Source: a virus. From it: 58,846 bases of DNA. The notes below the pieces were generated by a model that was not told the DNA's origin, searched no databases, and was given only the letters and a program-made list of their open reading frames with translations. Both the position numbers and the translations under genes were made by a program. The stretch's first letter is position 1, and each line of letters opens with the position of its first letter. This document shows positions 7,557-17,154 of this stretch, piece by piece. The stretch is taken from positions 1 to 58,846 of the IMG/VR virus record IMGVR_UViG_3300035670_000241; one strand, given 5' to 3'.

Positions 7557-8522
7557 ATGGCAAGTTATGGTTTACTGGCTGGCTTTGGCCGCGGCTTGAG
7601 TCAAGGGGCTGAGCTGCTTAGTCGTGGCATGGCCGAGGACCGCGAGGCCGAGCGCCAGCGGTTGCGCGAAGAGTCGATGGCAGCACGCTGGAAGCGGCAG
7701 GAAGAGCGCGAGGATGCCCGGTACAACGACGAGAAGAAGTACCGTGACGAGCGCAGCAAGGTCGAGGATAAACGATACAACGAGCAGAAGGCTGCACAAG
7801 CTGCAGCGGCGACACAGGCTCAGAACAATGCTGACCGCTCTTACAACCTGCAGGAACGTCAGATGACATCGCAGGAAGAAGCCCGCCGCGTTGCCCGCAT
7901 CGAAGAAACACTGAATCGGATCCAGACCAAATTCAGCCGCGAAGGTGAGCAGATTGACCGTAAGTATGACCGGCTGATTGATAAAGCTGAAACGCCTGAA
8001 GAAAAAGAGGAGCTGTATCAGCGCCGGGATGCTGAGCATGAAGCCCTTGGTACAAAGATGGAAGGTGAAATGCTGCCGGCGCTCAAGTCATTCGGTGATG
8101 GCCTGAAAGGTACATCATATGCCTCATACATCGATGTTCTGGCCGAAATGGATAAACCAAAACCAGATCCCAAGCCGGAGAACCCACAGCCGGCACCTGC
8201 AGCATTTGATCGTGGCGCAGCGGTTGGCACTGTAATGCAACAGCCTGGTGGCCAAGCATCGCCGGCTAGTGCAGCTGCGCCGAAACCGGGGCTTTTAAAT
8301 CCAGGATTCTTTAACGGATTTATCGACAGCGCTCATGGCGATATCAACCCGCTGCAGATTGACGAAACTAATATCACTCCAGCGCAGCTTGCAACCACTC
8401 GTACCGGTCAGGCGCTCGGCTATTTCCCCGGTAAATTTGTTGACGCAGTTCAGCAGGTTGGACAGGCCGCACAGCCAGCGTGGAATTATTTGAACAAGCC
8501 AATGCCTCAGAGCCGCAAATAA
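7557..8522 (+). CDS. putative internal virion protein, charged coiled coil
   Basis: A 321-residue protein: Gly-rich N-terminus (LLAGFGRGLSQGAELLSRG), a long Arg/Glu-rich coiled coil at about residues 25-170, then a Pro/Ala linker and a short C-terminal domain. Part of the putative ejection-protein set. A terminator hairpin begins 12 bases before the end of its coding region, so its 3' end forms one arm. Confidence 0.55.
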   Translation: MASYGLLAGFGRGLSQGAELLSRGMAEDREAERQRLREESMAARWKRQEEREDARYNDEKKYRDERSKVEDKRYNEQKAAQAAAATQAQNNADRSYNLQERQMTSQEEARRVARIEETLNRIQTKFSREGEQIDRKYDRLIDKAETPEEKEELYQRRDAEHEALGTKMEGEMLPALKSFGDGLKGTSYASYIDVLAEMDKPKPDPKPENPQPAPAAFDRGAAVGTVMQQPGGQASPASAAAPKPGLLNPGFFNGFIDSAHGDINPLQIDETNITPAQLATTRTGQALGYFPGKFVDAVQQVGQAAQPAWNYLNKPMPQSRK

Positions 8523-8533
8523 GCGGCTTTTTT
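8511..8533 (+). terminator. Rho-independent terminator before the giant gene
   Basis: Stem AGCCGC (8511-8516) and GCGGCT (8523-8528), 6-nt loop AAATAA, then five T. The loop includes the stop codon of the 7557-8522 gene. It should lower transcription of the 8-kb gene relative to its neighbours unless antitermination is active. Confidence 0.8.
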
Positions 8534-8558
8534 GTTTCTATATCCAAAGGATCCGCCA

Positions 8559-11500
8559 ATGGTTCGCCTTTATAACTACACGCCATCCAGTCAGCTATAC
8601 GGTTCAATTAAACCTGCAGAAACAGTAAAATCATCTGAGCCCGGACTACTCAGCAACATGGGCCGCGCAGCCGGTTCAGGCGCTTTGTCAGGTGTTGGCG
8701 GTATCTTTGATTTTGTCGGTGCAGATGGCATAGCCAAACAGTTCTATGGCTGGTCTGACGATGCACGCCAGAGCATGTCGCAGGAAGCGCAAGCGGATAT
8801 GGCAAAGCCATTTTTCAGCGAGAACGACCAAGGCGATATCCAGCTGGGCGAAGGTCTGACCGATTTAGATACCTGGCTACTGACCATGGCCAATGTGGCT
8901 GGCCAGTTTGCACCAACAGCTATTCCAGGTGCGGGCCTTGCTGGTACCGCAACCAAAGCATTAAAGCTCGGTGAAACCGGCGCCAAAATTGCGACCGCTG
9001 TTGGTATGGGCGCTACAGGTGGTGCATCTGCTACCGGCCAAGGCATGGAGCAGGCGCGCCAAGAGTGGCTGCAAATGCCGGATGAGCTCAAACTGCAATC
9101 AGACCTGTTCAAAAACACTATCCGCGAAATGAAGCAGGCCAAGCCTGAACTCGATGGTGAAGCGCTGTGGACTGAGGCTGAAAACAATGTGGCTGAACGC
9201 CTGGCAGCTGAGGTGCAGACAGATCCGAAAGTGTTACTGGCAAACTTTGCTGGCTCAGCGATTGCGGATCCAATCATCGGCCGGGCATTAACCGGTGCGC
9301 GGCTGGCGAAGTCTGGCGCGTTGCGCTCAGCACTCAAAGGCTTTGCCATCGAGGGCGGCACTGAAGCAGCTCAGGCTGGTGTGCAGGAATACGGCATCAA
9401 TCAGGCGCTGTCTCAGGTCGATGGCCGCGACCCGATGGATGGTGTTGCGGTTGCGGCGCTTAATGAAGGTGTGGCAGGCGGCACGCTCGGCGCTGCAGCT
9501 GGTGGTGTAGGTGGCTTATTAAATCGCAAGCAGGAAGAACCTGTGCGCGATCCGGAAGCTGACGCTATCCGCGATAAGAACCCAGACTTGGCAAGCGCAT
9601 TCGATGGCATGGCGCAGTCAGCCGCGCAGCGCGAAGCTGATTTACAAAGCATCATTGGCGGCATGCCGGCTATCAGCCAGCCAGTGCTTGAAGGTGAGCT
9701 GCTGGATCCGGAGCAGGCACCAGGCCCGAACTATAATCCGAATCAGATTGGCATGCAGCCGCGCATTGGTGGCCCGACAATCCCCCGTATTGAACAGAAA
9801 GACATTATCTTTGCTGCCGATGGCCGCACTGAAGCCGAGCGCAATCCAGCAATGGAAGGTGAGTGGTTAAGCCCAGAGCAGAGAGCCAATGCAGCTGCAG
9901 GCTTTATTGAGAATGCACCTATTGATCTGGAATCTGAGCAGGTCAAACAGGCAAAAGCTGAAATGGAGCGCATGCGCAATCAGCCGCGCCAAATCACTGA
10001 TAAAAATATCATCTTCACCGGTGATGGTCGGCCGCAGCAGGCGGCGCAGGAGTTTACCGATAACCTGCAGCGCCAGGCTAATCAAGCCGCATCAGTTCCG
10101 CGCCTGCCGCAAAAGGACATCATTTTTGCCGGTGATCAATCCGGTGTTCGCGTCAAAGGAAACGGGCAGGTATATCAGTCAGCTCGTGAAGCGATGACCA
10201 GCAAACAGGCCCGCGCAATGAAGCGCAGCGGCACGCCAGTAGAAGCCGTTCCATTTGGTGATGGCTGGGGCTGGCGCGTGAAGGAATCGCAGCCAGAGCA
10301 AATGCAGCAGCCTGATATTCAGCCAGAGCAAACGGTTCAGCCGGTTGAGCCTGCACCTATTCAGTTGATGAAAAGCGGCCGACCATTCAGCACTCAAGCC
10401 ATGATGCTCAAAAGTGCCAGCTACAAAGAAGCTGCCGCCACAGGCGCAGAGCTGGAACCAGTTAAAGTCGAAGGTGGCTATGGTTTCCGGGTGAAAGTAG
10501 CTCCAGCTGCCGACTTGTCTGGTGGTGCGATTAATGATGAGTGGACCGCGTTTGCAGATGATTCCGGTACCTTAAAAATTCCCCGGGCAGAGATGCCACA
10601 AATTAAAGCTGAGCATCGTGGCGCAATGACACAGTTCTTAAAGGCGCGCGGAGTCAGCCATGAACAAGACACCGTTCCGGCCGCAGGACTGAAACCAACG
10701 CAGGCAGAGTTTTCTCCATCGAAGGTTGCCAAGGCAATGGAATTCGACGGCGGCGATCGGTCAATCCTTGTTTCGTCAGACGGCTATGTTCTGGATGGTC
10801 ATCATCAATGGCTGGCTAAGCGTGAGCGAGGGGAAGAAGTTGATATCATCCGTTTTGATGCCCCAATCGCTGAGCTGGTGAAACAGGCTCATGAATTCCC
10901 AAGCTCGACTGTTGCCGATGGTGCTAATATCGAAAGTAACATCGAATCCGGAACCAACAATCCAGATGACACAATCAAAAACCAAGAAGGCAGCGGCGCC
11001 CAGCAAGGCGGATTGTTCACCGCAGGCAATGCAGGCGCTTCTGAAAGTGGGACGCAATCTGGCCAAGAGCGACAAGGATCTAGTGCTGAACGCTCTAATG
11101 GACCAGATCCAGAGCAACCAGAAAAGCCAGCAGTAACAACTGAACCAGCTACCCAGACCCCGGCCGATGCCGGGGTTTCTGTTTCTGAGCCATTGGAACG
11201 TATTGACGACTTTGGCGAGAAGCTTGGTGGTGCTCGCAAAGATGTTTGGGCCGGCTTCTCTGAGGCAGTAAGCGGCGAAGTTGATACAAGAGAGCTGCCG
11301 CTGTCTAAATCATTCCCTGAGCCAGACTATGTGAAGATGGCTGCAGATGGCGTATCAATGGAAACGCTGGCCATCATTGCAGCTATGCGCTCTGAAATTC
11401 CAGCTAAGCCGCGTGTCTCATACAAAGTCAGGCGCTGGGCTGAGAAAGTTGATGTATTGCGTAACTTTGCCCGTGATCTGATTAGCGGCGAACTGACGCC

Positions 11501-14500
11501 GGACCAAGTGATTGCTGCTATGTCCAAAAGTGGCGGCGAACTTCAGGCGATGGCTGATGCTATCCCTGCAATCGCTCAGGCCAATCCTGAAACTATCAAG
11601 CTTGCTGCAAAGTACCGGCTTGGCTCGGGTTCATTCAGCATGTTCCGTGGCAAGCAGTACAGCCCATCTAAAACCTTTTACTACCCACAAAATGGCGGTA
11701 CAGAAATTCTTGATCTGGCCAGTCCAGATAAACAGGGCGCTCTGGATAACCTGGTGAAACTGATCAAGGCTGAAGCTGCAGCAAATCCTGACACTGCAGG
11801 GCAAAAGCAAAGCAAGATCTCAATCTATAGCGACCGCTATACGAAGCAAATCTACCTTGGATGGGCAGGTGGCAGCGGCGTGCTGCGGATCCAAGATTTC
11901 GCTACGGTCAACGAAGCGCGTGAGTATCTAAAATCAAACCGCGCTGATGTCGAAGCCAAACTGAAGCAACTTAAGCAAGTGCCTGAAATGCGCCGGCCAG
12001 AGAATCGTAAGCGGGTTGGACCTCCGCACTATGCAGGCAGCATAACTCCTGCAATTTTTGCAGATACCTTTGGTTTTAGAGGCGTTGAGTTTGGTAATTG
12101 GGTAGAGCAGGGGAAGCGGCAGCGAGATCTTAACGAAGCCTATGATGCGCTCATGGATCTTGCCGATGTACTTGGCGTCCCGCCAAAAGCACTGGCTTTA
12201 AATGGCGAGCTTGGCATGGCATTCGGTGCTCGCGGAAAAGGCGCTGCAACAACTATTAAAGCTGCTGCTCACTACGAGCCGTCTTATGTGGCAATCAATT
12301 TAACCAAAGAGTCAGGGGCCGGTTCGCTGGCACATGAATGGTGGCACGCGGTTGATAACTACTTTGCGCGACTGTCTGGTAATCCAAACAGCTTTGTGAC
12401 CGAAGGCGGCAACATCCGTGGTGGTGACTTGCGGCAAGAAGTACGCGATGCTTTCACAGCACTCATTTTGGCTATTCGAAAAACCAAGATGTTCCAGCGT
12501 GCATCAACGCTTGATTCGCGGCGTAGTAAGCCTTACTGGTCGTCAGAAATCGAAGCATCAGCCAGATCCTTTGAAACATTCATCATTGCAGAACTGGAAG
12601 CTAAAGGGTTTAGCAATGACTACCTGGCAAACGTAGTTGATCCGGAAGTGTGGGGCGCAGTCGAATCAGCAGAGCAGACTTACCCGTACCCAACCAAGGC
12701 TGAGCAGGAGATCATCAATCCAGCTTTCAGGGCATTCTTTGATACGCTGCAGACCAAAGAGACCGACAAAGGTGTGATGCTGTTCAGCAAACAAAACACC
12801 ATCAAAGCTAAGCCGGCGCGCGGCGTGAACGCCAAACTGGCTAAACAGATGGTGTCCAACATCATGCAGCGCCTGAACGGTGCGGCCGGCATTAAAGTTG
12901 TCGTGCTGGAGACTCAGGCCGAAGCCGAAAAACTCTGGCAGATGTCACTGTCTGGCGACCTGGTACGTGGTGCCTACAACCGTGCAACCAATACCGCCTA
13001 TGTGATTGCTGAAAACGTGAAGTCACTGGATGAATTGCGGGAAGTGGTGGCGCACGAAGTCATTGGCCATGGTGGCCTGCAGAATGTGATCAGCAAAGCC
13101 GATTACACCGCATTCATTGACCGCCTGAAACAGACTCGGAACAACCGAGCCTTTGCAAAGCAGTGGGTCCAGATTGATAACGACTATGACGGATTTAGCG
13201 AAAACGACAAAGCCGAGGAACTGTTCGCCTACTTTGTTCAGAATAAGCCAGTCACCGGCCCTGTGAAGTTCTGGTGGAATGCACTCAAACGGTTCCTGCA
13301 CAAAGCATTGGTATCAGTCGGCCTGGCGAAAGCCGGGGATCCGGATGTTGAGGCTATGCAGGATATGCTGGATTCGATTAGTGCCGGATTTATGTTTAGT
13401 CGGAATCAGTCCGATTCAACATCGGAACGCGCAGTTTTATTTAGTAGGGTGCCTGATTCAGCTCCAATCGTTGAACTAGGCAATTCAACAATCAACATTG
13501 GAACACTAAAAGAGATGGTTGTTGCTGCTCGCGAATATGCAAAAGCGCATTTAGCAGGAAAGACATTCATCAATAAAGATACTGGCCATGCCGTAAGTGT
13601 TTCTATGACGGGCGTACGACACACTTTATCAGGTGCGCAAGCAGATCTAATTTCATCAATCGAAGCAATTCCCGAACTCATTGAAAGGTCGATTTATATC
13701 GGCTCGGAACCTGACGCAAAAAGAGCAGAGTCTGGACTAATCTTCCACTACTACGCCGCGAAACTAAGCGTGGATTCTCGAGTTCATGATGTGATTACGG
13801 TTGTGCGGGAGGCTGAGGATGGTAAACGGTACTACGACCATTCGTTTGAAAGAAAAACGGACGCTCAATCTGCCTTGCCGTCAAATGCAGGGAATCAAGC
13901 GTCCGAATCCAACGATGCAAATGCACCGTCGGATGAAAGTATAAATCATGAACAGACCGGCTACAAGTTCAGCAAAGCACGCACCACTGAACAAGCCGAT
14001 GCGCTGGACAAACTGGGCCTTGGTGAAGAAGATGCAGAAACAATAGCCGAGCAAGCCAAGCGCCGGGCCAATGAAACTGTCGAAACGCTGAAAAGCAGCT
14101 CATTCTGGAAGCGACTGAATGAAGGTATCTTCGATGGCCTTGCCGGTATCAAACAGGCTGAGGAAGCCGCTGGCATCACGGATCCGAACAAACAGGGCTA
14201 TGTGTCTGCTCGCCTTGCGTCCGGCCTGTCCGATATTCTGCACGGCGTTTTCCACTACGGCGCACCAGTCTGGAAAGATGGCGTTGTGCAGCGTAAGGCT
14301 GATACCAAAGGCCTCCTGGAAGTTTTCGGCATGCTGGGCGATGACCTGAACGAATGGCTTGCATGGATGGGTGCTAATCGAGCAGAGCGCTTAATGGCTG
14401 AAGGCCGCGAGAACAATCTGAGTCAGGCAGATATCGATGAACTCAAAGCGATGGCTGCTGGCAAAGAAGATCTGTTTGAACAGGTCCGGCAGGAATACAA

Positions 14501-16571
14501 CAAGATCAACAGCGCTATCATCGACCTGGCTGAAGAGGCTGGACTTATCAGTGCAGAGCAGCGCGGCGGCTTTGATGAAGAGTGGTACGTGCCATTTTTC
14601 CGCAACATGGAAAACGAAGTGGATCCGGAAATGTCCGGAATTGCAGCCATGGTGCATGGCCCGCGCAGCCGCAAAGGTATTGCCGGCCAGTCAGCGCAAA
14701 TCAAAGAGCTGAAAGGTGGGCGCCAGTCGACCAAAGACTTGCTTGAAAACATCATCGCCAGACAGTCGACCATGATTGATGCAGCCATCAAGAACAAAGC
14801 GATGGCGGAAGTGGTGAGCAATCTGGAAGGCACGCCGTTTATGCAGGCAGTTGATAGCCCCGACATTGCGGCGCTAAGTCAGACTGAGCTGAACCTGCTG
14901 CAGAAAGTGAAGGTGATGCGCAACGGCAAAGCGGAGGCCTATACAGTCACGGATCCGGCGCTGCTGCGCGGCCTGCTGCAAATCCACACCATCGGCAACC
15001 AGTCTCTGTTTAACCGCATGGCCCGCAGTGCTAAGCGATTCCTGACCGCTGGTATCACATTATCGCCTGACTTCATCATCAAGAACTTTGTGCGCGATGC
15101 GGCACACGCCTGGATGATCAACAAAGACGGTTTCCGCTTTGGCGCTGACTCAGTTGCCGGACTTCGCAAAGCTTTTGCCGAGGATGAGGCGTACCGAGAT
15201 CTGATTTTCTCTGGTGCTGCATTCCAAGGTGGTTATGTGCATGGCGCAGACCCGGAGGCTGCAGCGCAGCAGGTTCGCCGGGCACTTCGCAGTAAAGGTC
15301 TGGGCGAGGCTGATATCCAGTCATACATGGACAGCCTGATCACAAAAGGTGGTCAGCTGCTGGAAGCGTACCGCACTGCGTCAGATAAGGTGGAGAACGC
15401 CAACCGGCTGAGCACGTATGAAGCTGCATTGGCCAGCGGTAAGTCGCGCCGGCAGGCTGCGTATGAGGCGAAAGACCTGATGGACTATTCGCTCAAAGGC
15501 AACTTTGCACTGATTGGCACCATGATTGATATGCTGCCGTTCTTCAATGCCCGGCTGCAGGGCATGAGCAAACTGGTCCGAGCCATGAAAGCCGGTGATG
15601 GTGACCGCGTACTGAAAGTGCTGAGCGCCAATCTGGCAATGAAGGGTTTGAAGGTTGCCGCATTCAGCCTGGCACTGGCTGCAATGAATGACGACGACGA
15701 GCGTTATCAGGAATTGCCGGACTGGGATAAAGACGCAAACTGGCACTTCTTTATTGGTGATGAACACTTCCGGATCCCGAAACCTTTCGAGCTAGGTATT
15801 CTGTTCGGCACCATGCCAGAACGGATGTTCCACTATGCGGCCGGCAGTCAGCCTGGCAGTGACTTAGGCAAAGCCGCGGCGCATGCTGTTTGGAATACGC
15901 TGGCACTAAACCCAATCCCGCAGCTGGCACTGCCAGTAGTTGAAGTGATGACGAACAAGTCATTCTTCAAAGGCAGTCAGATTGAAGGTATGGGCGATGC
16001 ACAGCGTAAGCCAGAGGACCGGTATAACGCCTACACCAGCGAAACGGCCAAACAGATTGGCGCTGCCTTTGGTGTTAGCCCGAAAATGGTCGAGCACTTG
16101 ATCCTCGGTTACACCGGCACCCTGGGTGGTTATATCCTTGGCATGTCCGACATTGCCGCGCGGCAGATGCTGGGCATTGAAGCTGCTGATACACCAATCA
16201 GCCGTTATCCGGTGATTAAAGCGTTCTATCAGGGCGATGCACCGAAAACCGCTACCAAGTTCCAGGATGAATTTTACAAGGCACTGGAGGAAGCCACCGA
16301 AGCGCACGGCAGTTATAAGCGTGCAGTGGAGGAAGGTAATGTGGTGCGGCAGCAAGATCTGAAGGAATCGGAGTCATTGGCACTTGGCGCCCGGGTTGCG
16401 CTGAACCGGATCCAACGTCGATTGAGTGAACTGAATAAGCAGGCAGAGCTGGTGAACAATAACCAAAGCCTGAGCGGTACGCAAAAGCGGCAGAAATTGG
16501 ACGACATTACTAAGCGCAAAAACGAGCTGTATCAAAACGCCTATCTGCGGTACAAGCTGGGTGAGTGGTGA
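8559..16571 (+). CDS. giant polyvalent protein (2,670 aa): ParB-like, zincin-like, BECR-nuclease-like, LPD38-like regions
   Basis: ATG 8559 is preferred over an in-frame TTG at 8532 because AAAGGA lies 8 bases upstream. Regions: Gly/Ala-rich helices at about 105-180; three IIF-x-[AG]D units at about 415, 482 and 518; a ParB-like segment with LDGHHQW at 745-751; a region ending GSLAHEWWHAVDNYF, with HExxH at H1259-H1263, resembling what I recall as LPD1; a second metal-site-like HEVIGH at 1499-1504 with unusual HExxxH spacing; a phage BECR-type nuclease-like region at about 1660-1760 (VRHTLS H1688, HYYAAKL H1730); an LPD38-like region from about 2150; a charged helical tail. Polyvalent proteins are delivered with phage DNA and counter host defences. 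Domain names come from memory of motifs. Confidence 0.8.
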   Translation: MVRLYNYTPSSQLYGSIKPAETVKSSEPGLLSNMGRAAGSGALSGVGGIFDFVGADGIAKQFYGWSDDARQSMSQEAQADMAKPFFSENDQGDIQLGEGLTDLDTWLLTMANVAGQFAPTAIPGAGLAGTATKALKLGETGAKIATAVGMGATGGASATGQGMEQARQEWLQMPDELKLQSDLFKNTIREMKQAKPELDGEALWTEAENNVAERLAAEVQTDPKVLLANFAGSAIADPIIGRALTGARLAKSGALRSALKGFAIEGGTEAAQAGVQEYGINQALSQVDGRDPMDGVAVAALNEGVAGGTLGAAAGGVGGLLNRKQEEPVRDPEADAIRDKNPDLASAFDGMAQSAAQREADLQSIIGGMPAISQPVLEGELLDPEQAPGPNYNPNQIGMQPRIGGPTIPRIEQKDIIFAADGRTEAERNPAMEGEWLSPEQRANAAAGFIENAPIDLESEQVKQAKAEMERMRNQPRQITDKNIIFTGDGRPQQAAQEFTDNLQRQANQAASVPRLPQKDIIFAGDQSGVRVKGNGQVYQSAREAMTSKQARAMKRSGTPVEAVPFGDGWGWRVKESQPEQMQQPDIQPEQTVQPVEPAPIQLMKSGRPFSTQAMMLKSASYKEAAATGAELEPVKVEGGYGFRVKVAPAADLSGGAINDEWTAFADDSGTLKIPRAEMPQIKAEHRGAMTQFLKARGVSHEQDTVPAAGLKPTQAEFSPSKVAKAMEFDGGDRSILVSSDGYVLDGHHQWLAKRERGEEVDIIRFDAPIAELVKQAHEFPSSTVADGANIESNIESGTNNPDDTIKNQEGSGAQQGGLFTAGNAGASESGTQSGQERQGSSAERSNGPDPEQPEKPAVTTEPATQTPADAGVSVSEPLERIDDFGEKLGGARKDVWAGFSEAVSGEVDTRELPLSKSFPEPDYVKMAADGVSMETLAIIAAMRSEIPAKPRVSYKVRRWAEKVDVLRNFARDLISGELTPDQVIAAMSKSGGELQAMADAIPAIAQANPETIKLAAKYRLGSGSFSMFRGKQYSPSKTFYYPQNGGTEILDLASPDKQGALDNLVKLIKAEAAANPDTAGQKQSKISIYSDRYTKQIYLGWAGGSGVLRIQDFATVNEAREYLKSNRADVEAKLKQLKQVPEMRRPENRKRVGPPHYAGSITPAIFADTFGFRGVEFGNWVEQGKRQRDLNEAYDALMDLADVLGVPPKALALNGELGMAFGARGKGAATTIKAAAHYEPSYVAINLTKESGAGSLAHEWWHAVDNYFARLSGNPNSFVTEGGNIRGGDLRQEVRDAFTALILAIRKTKMFQRASTLDSRRSKPYWSSEIEASARSFETFIIAELEAKGFSNDYLANVVDPEVWGAVESAEQTYPYPTKAEQEIINPAFRAFFDTLQTKETDKGVMLFSKQNTIKAKPARGVNAKLAKQMVSNIMQRLNGAAGIKVVVLETQAEAEKLWQMSLSGDLVRGAYNRATNTAYVIAENVKSLDELREVVAHEVIGHGGLQNVISKADYTAFIDRLKQTRNNRAFAKQWVQIDNDYDGFSENDKAEELFAYFVQNKPVTGPVKFWWNALKRFLHKALVSVGLAKAGDPDVEAMQDMLDSISAGFMFSRNQSDSTSERAVLFSRVPDSAPIVELGNSTINIGTLKEMVVAAREYAKAHLAGKTFINKDTGHAVSVSMTGVRHTLSGAQADLISSIEAIPELIERSIYIGSEPDAKRAESGLIFHYYAAKLSVDSRVHDVITVVREAEDGKRYYDHSFERKTDAQSALPSNAGNQASESNDANAPSDESINHEQTGYKFSKARTTEQADALDKLGLGEEDAETIAEQAKRRANETVETLKSSSFWKRLNEGIFDGLAGIKQAEEAAGITDPNKQGYVSARLASGLSDILHGVFHYGAPVWKDGVVQRKADTKGLLEVFGMLGDDLNEWLAWMGANRAERLMAEGRENNLSQADIDELKAMAAGKEDLFEQVRQEYNKINSAIIDLAEEAGLISAEQRGGFDEEWYVPFFRNMENEVDPEMSGIAAMVHGPRSRKGIAGQSAQIKELKGGRQSTKDLLENIIARQSTMIDAAIKNKAMAEVVSNLEGTPFMQAVDSPDIAALSQTELNLLQKVKVMRNGKAEAYTVTDPALLRGLLQIHTIGNQSLFNRMARSAKRFLTAGITLSPDFIIKNFVRDAAHAWMINKDGFRFGADSVAGLRKAFAEDEAYRDLIFSGAAFQGGYVHGADPEAAAQQVRRALRSKGLGEADIQSYMDSLITKGGQLLEAYRTASDKVENANRLSTYEAALASGKSRRQAAYEAKDLMDYSLKGNFALIGTMIDMLPFFNARLQGMSKLVRAMKAGDGDRVLKVLSANLAMKGLKVAAFSLALAAMNDDDERYQELPDWDKDANWHFFIGDEHFRIPKPFELGILFGTMPERMFHYAAGSQPGSDLGKAAAHAVWNTLALNPIPQLALPVVEVMTNKSFFKGSQIEGMGDAQRKPEDRYNAYTSETAKQIGAAFGVSPKMVEHLILGYTGTLGGYILGMSDIAARQMLGIEAADTPISRYPVIKAFYQGDAPKTATKFQDEFYKALEEATEAHGSYKRAVEEGNVVRQQDLKESESLALGARVALNRIQRRLSELNKQAELVNNNQSLSGTQKRQKLDDITKRKNELYQNAYLRYKLGEW

Positions 16572-16595
16572 TTCATCTTGAACTAATTGCCAGTA

Positions 16596-16739
16596 AATAT
16601 GCACCCGTAGCATATTAAATTTCTATCGCAACAAATCGATAGCAGTCTTGAAAGCCTTATAAATCAACGCTGAACGATTTGTAGCGAGAAAAAAAATCTG
16701 CGAAAGAATAGGAGTCCCTTAATTTTAGGAGACTCCTAT
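16596..16739 (+). promoter_or_regulatory. three stacked inverted repeats upstream of a small gene
   Basis: Perfect dyads: AATATGC/GCATATT (16596-16602, 16610-16616), CTATCG/CGATAG (16623-16628, 16637-16642) and ATAGGAGTC/GACTCCTAT (16708-16716, 16731-16739). The last ends one base before the ATG at 16741, and its right arm covers part of the AGGAG at 16727-16731, so folding would hide the ribosome site. The first two could be weak terminators for the giant gene or protein-binding sites. Confidence 0.55.
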
Positions 16740-16740
16740 C

Positions 16741-16956
16741 ATGCAGCGATTCATTCAATTAGATATCGAAACTTATACTGAGTTGGCCAACAGAATTTTC
16801 GAAGCTGAAATATTTTTAGAAATGCTCTTTGAGCGTGACGAGCTACAAACTGTGGCCTTGTCTAAGTCGCTATTTCTCATTGGAAAAGCATTGGAGTCGC
16901 TTAACAACGCTAGAGAACTGATTGAACCTTCAACTGAAAGTGTTGGAAATAAATAG
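16741..16956 (+). CDS. small acidic protein of unknown function
   Basis: A 71-residue helical protein with no recognised family. AGGAG lies 9 bases before the ATG, within a 9-bp hairpin that could hide it. It sits between the end of the virion genes and the putative attachment region, where lysogenic accessory genes are common. Its 3' end overlaps the convergent membrane gene by 27 bases. Confidence 0.6.
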   Translation: MQRFIQLDIETYTELANRIFEAEIFLEMLFERDELQTVALSKSLFLIGKALESLNNARELIEPSTESVGNK

Positions 16957-17154
16957 TACCACCATGCCGATCAGGCCAGACAATAAGAATAGGTTTTCAG
17001 CTTGTTCGCGCTGCCTGGCTCCCTTCCTTCCGCCCCAATCCCCGAACCCGATATAAAGTCCAATCCCGATCATCGGCAGGCCAATCAACCAGGTCAGGTT
17101 CTGGCCGGCTGCAAATCCGCTAATAACTAAAACAAGCATGATGATAATGTGCAT
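16930..17154 (-). CDS. small membrane protein (unknown)
   Basis: 74 residues from the ATG at 17154, chosen because AGGTGG lies upstream; an in-frame upstream start at 17190 would add 12 residues. Two or three hydrophobic helices (HIIIMLVLVISGFAAG, LIGLPMIGIGLYIGF, LFLLSGLIGMVVLFI) are split by a charged loop with GGRKGARQREQ. Opposite orientation to the neighbours next to the integrase suggests an accessory lysogeny gene, perhaps superinfection exclusion; this is a guess. Confidence 0.55.
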   Translation of the reverse strand: MHIIIMLVLVISGFAAGQNLTWLIGLPMIGIGLYIGFGDWGGRKGARQREQAENLFLLSGLIGMVVLFISNTFS

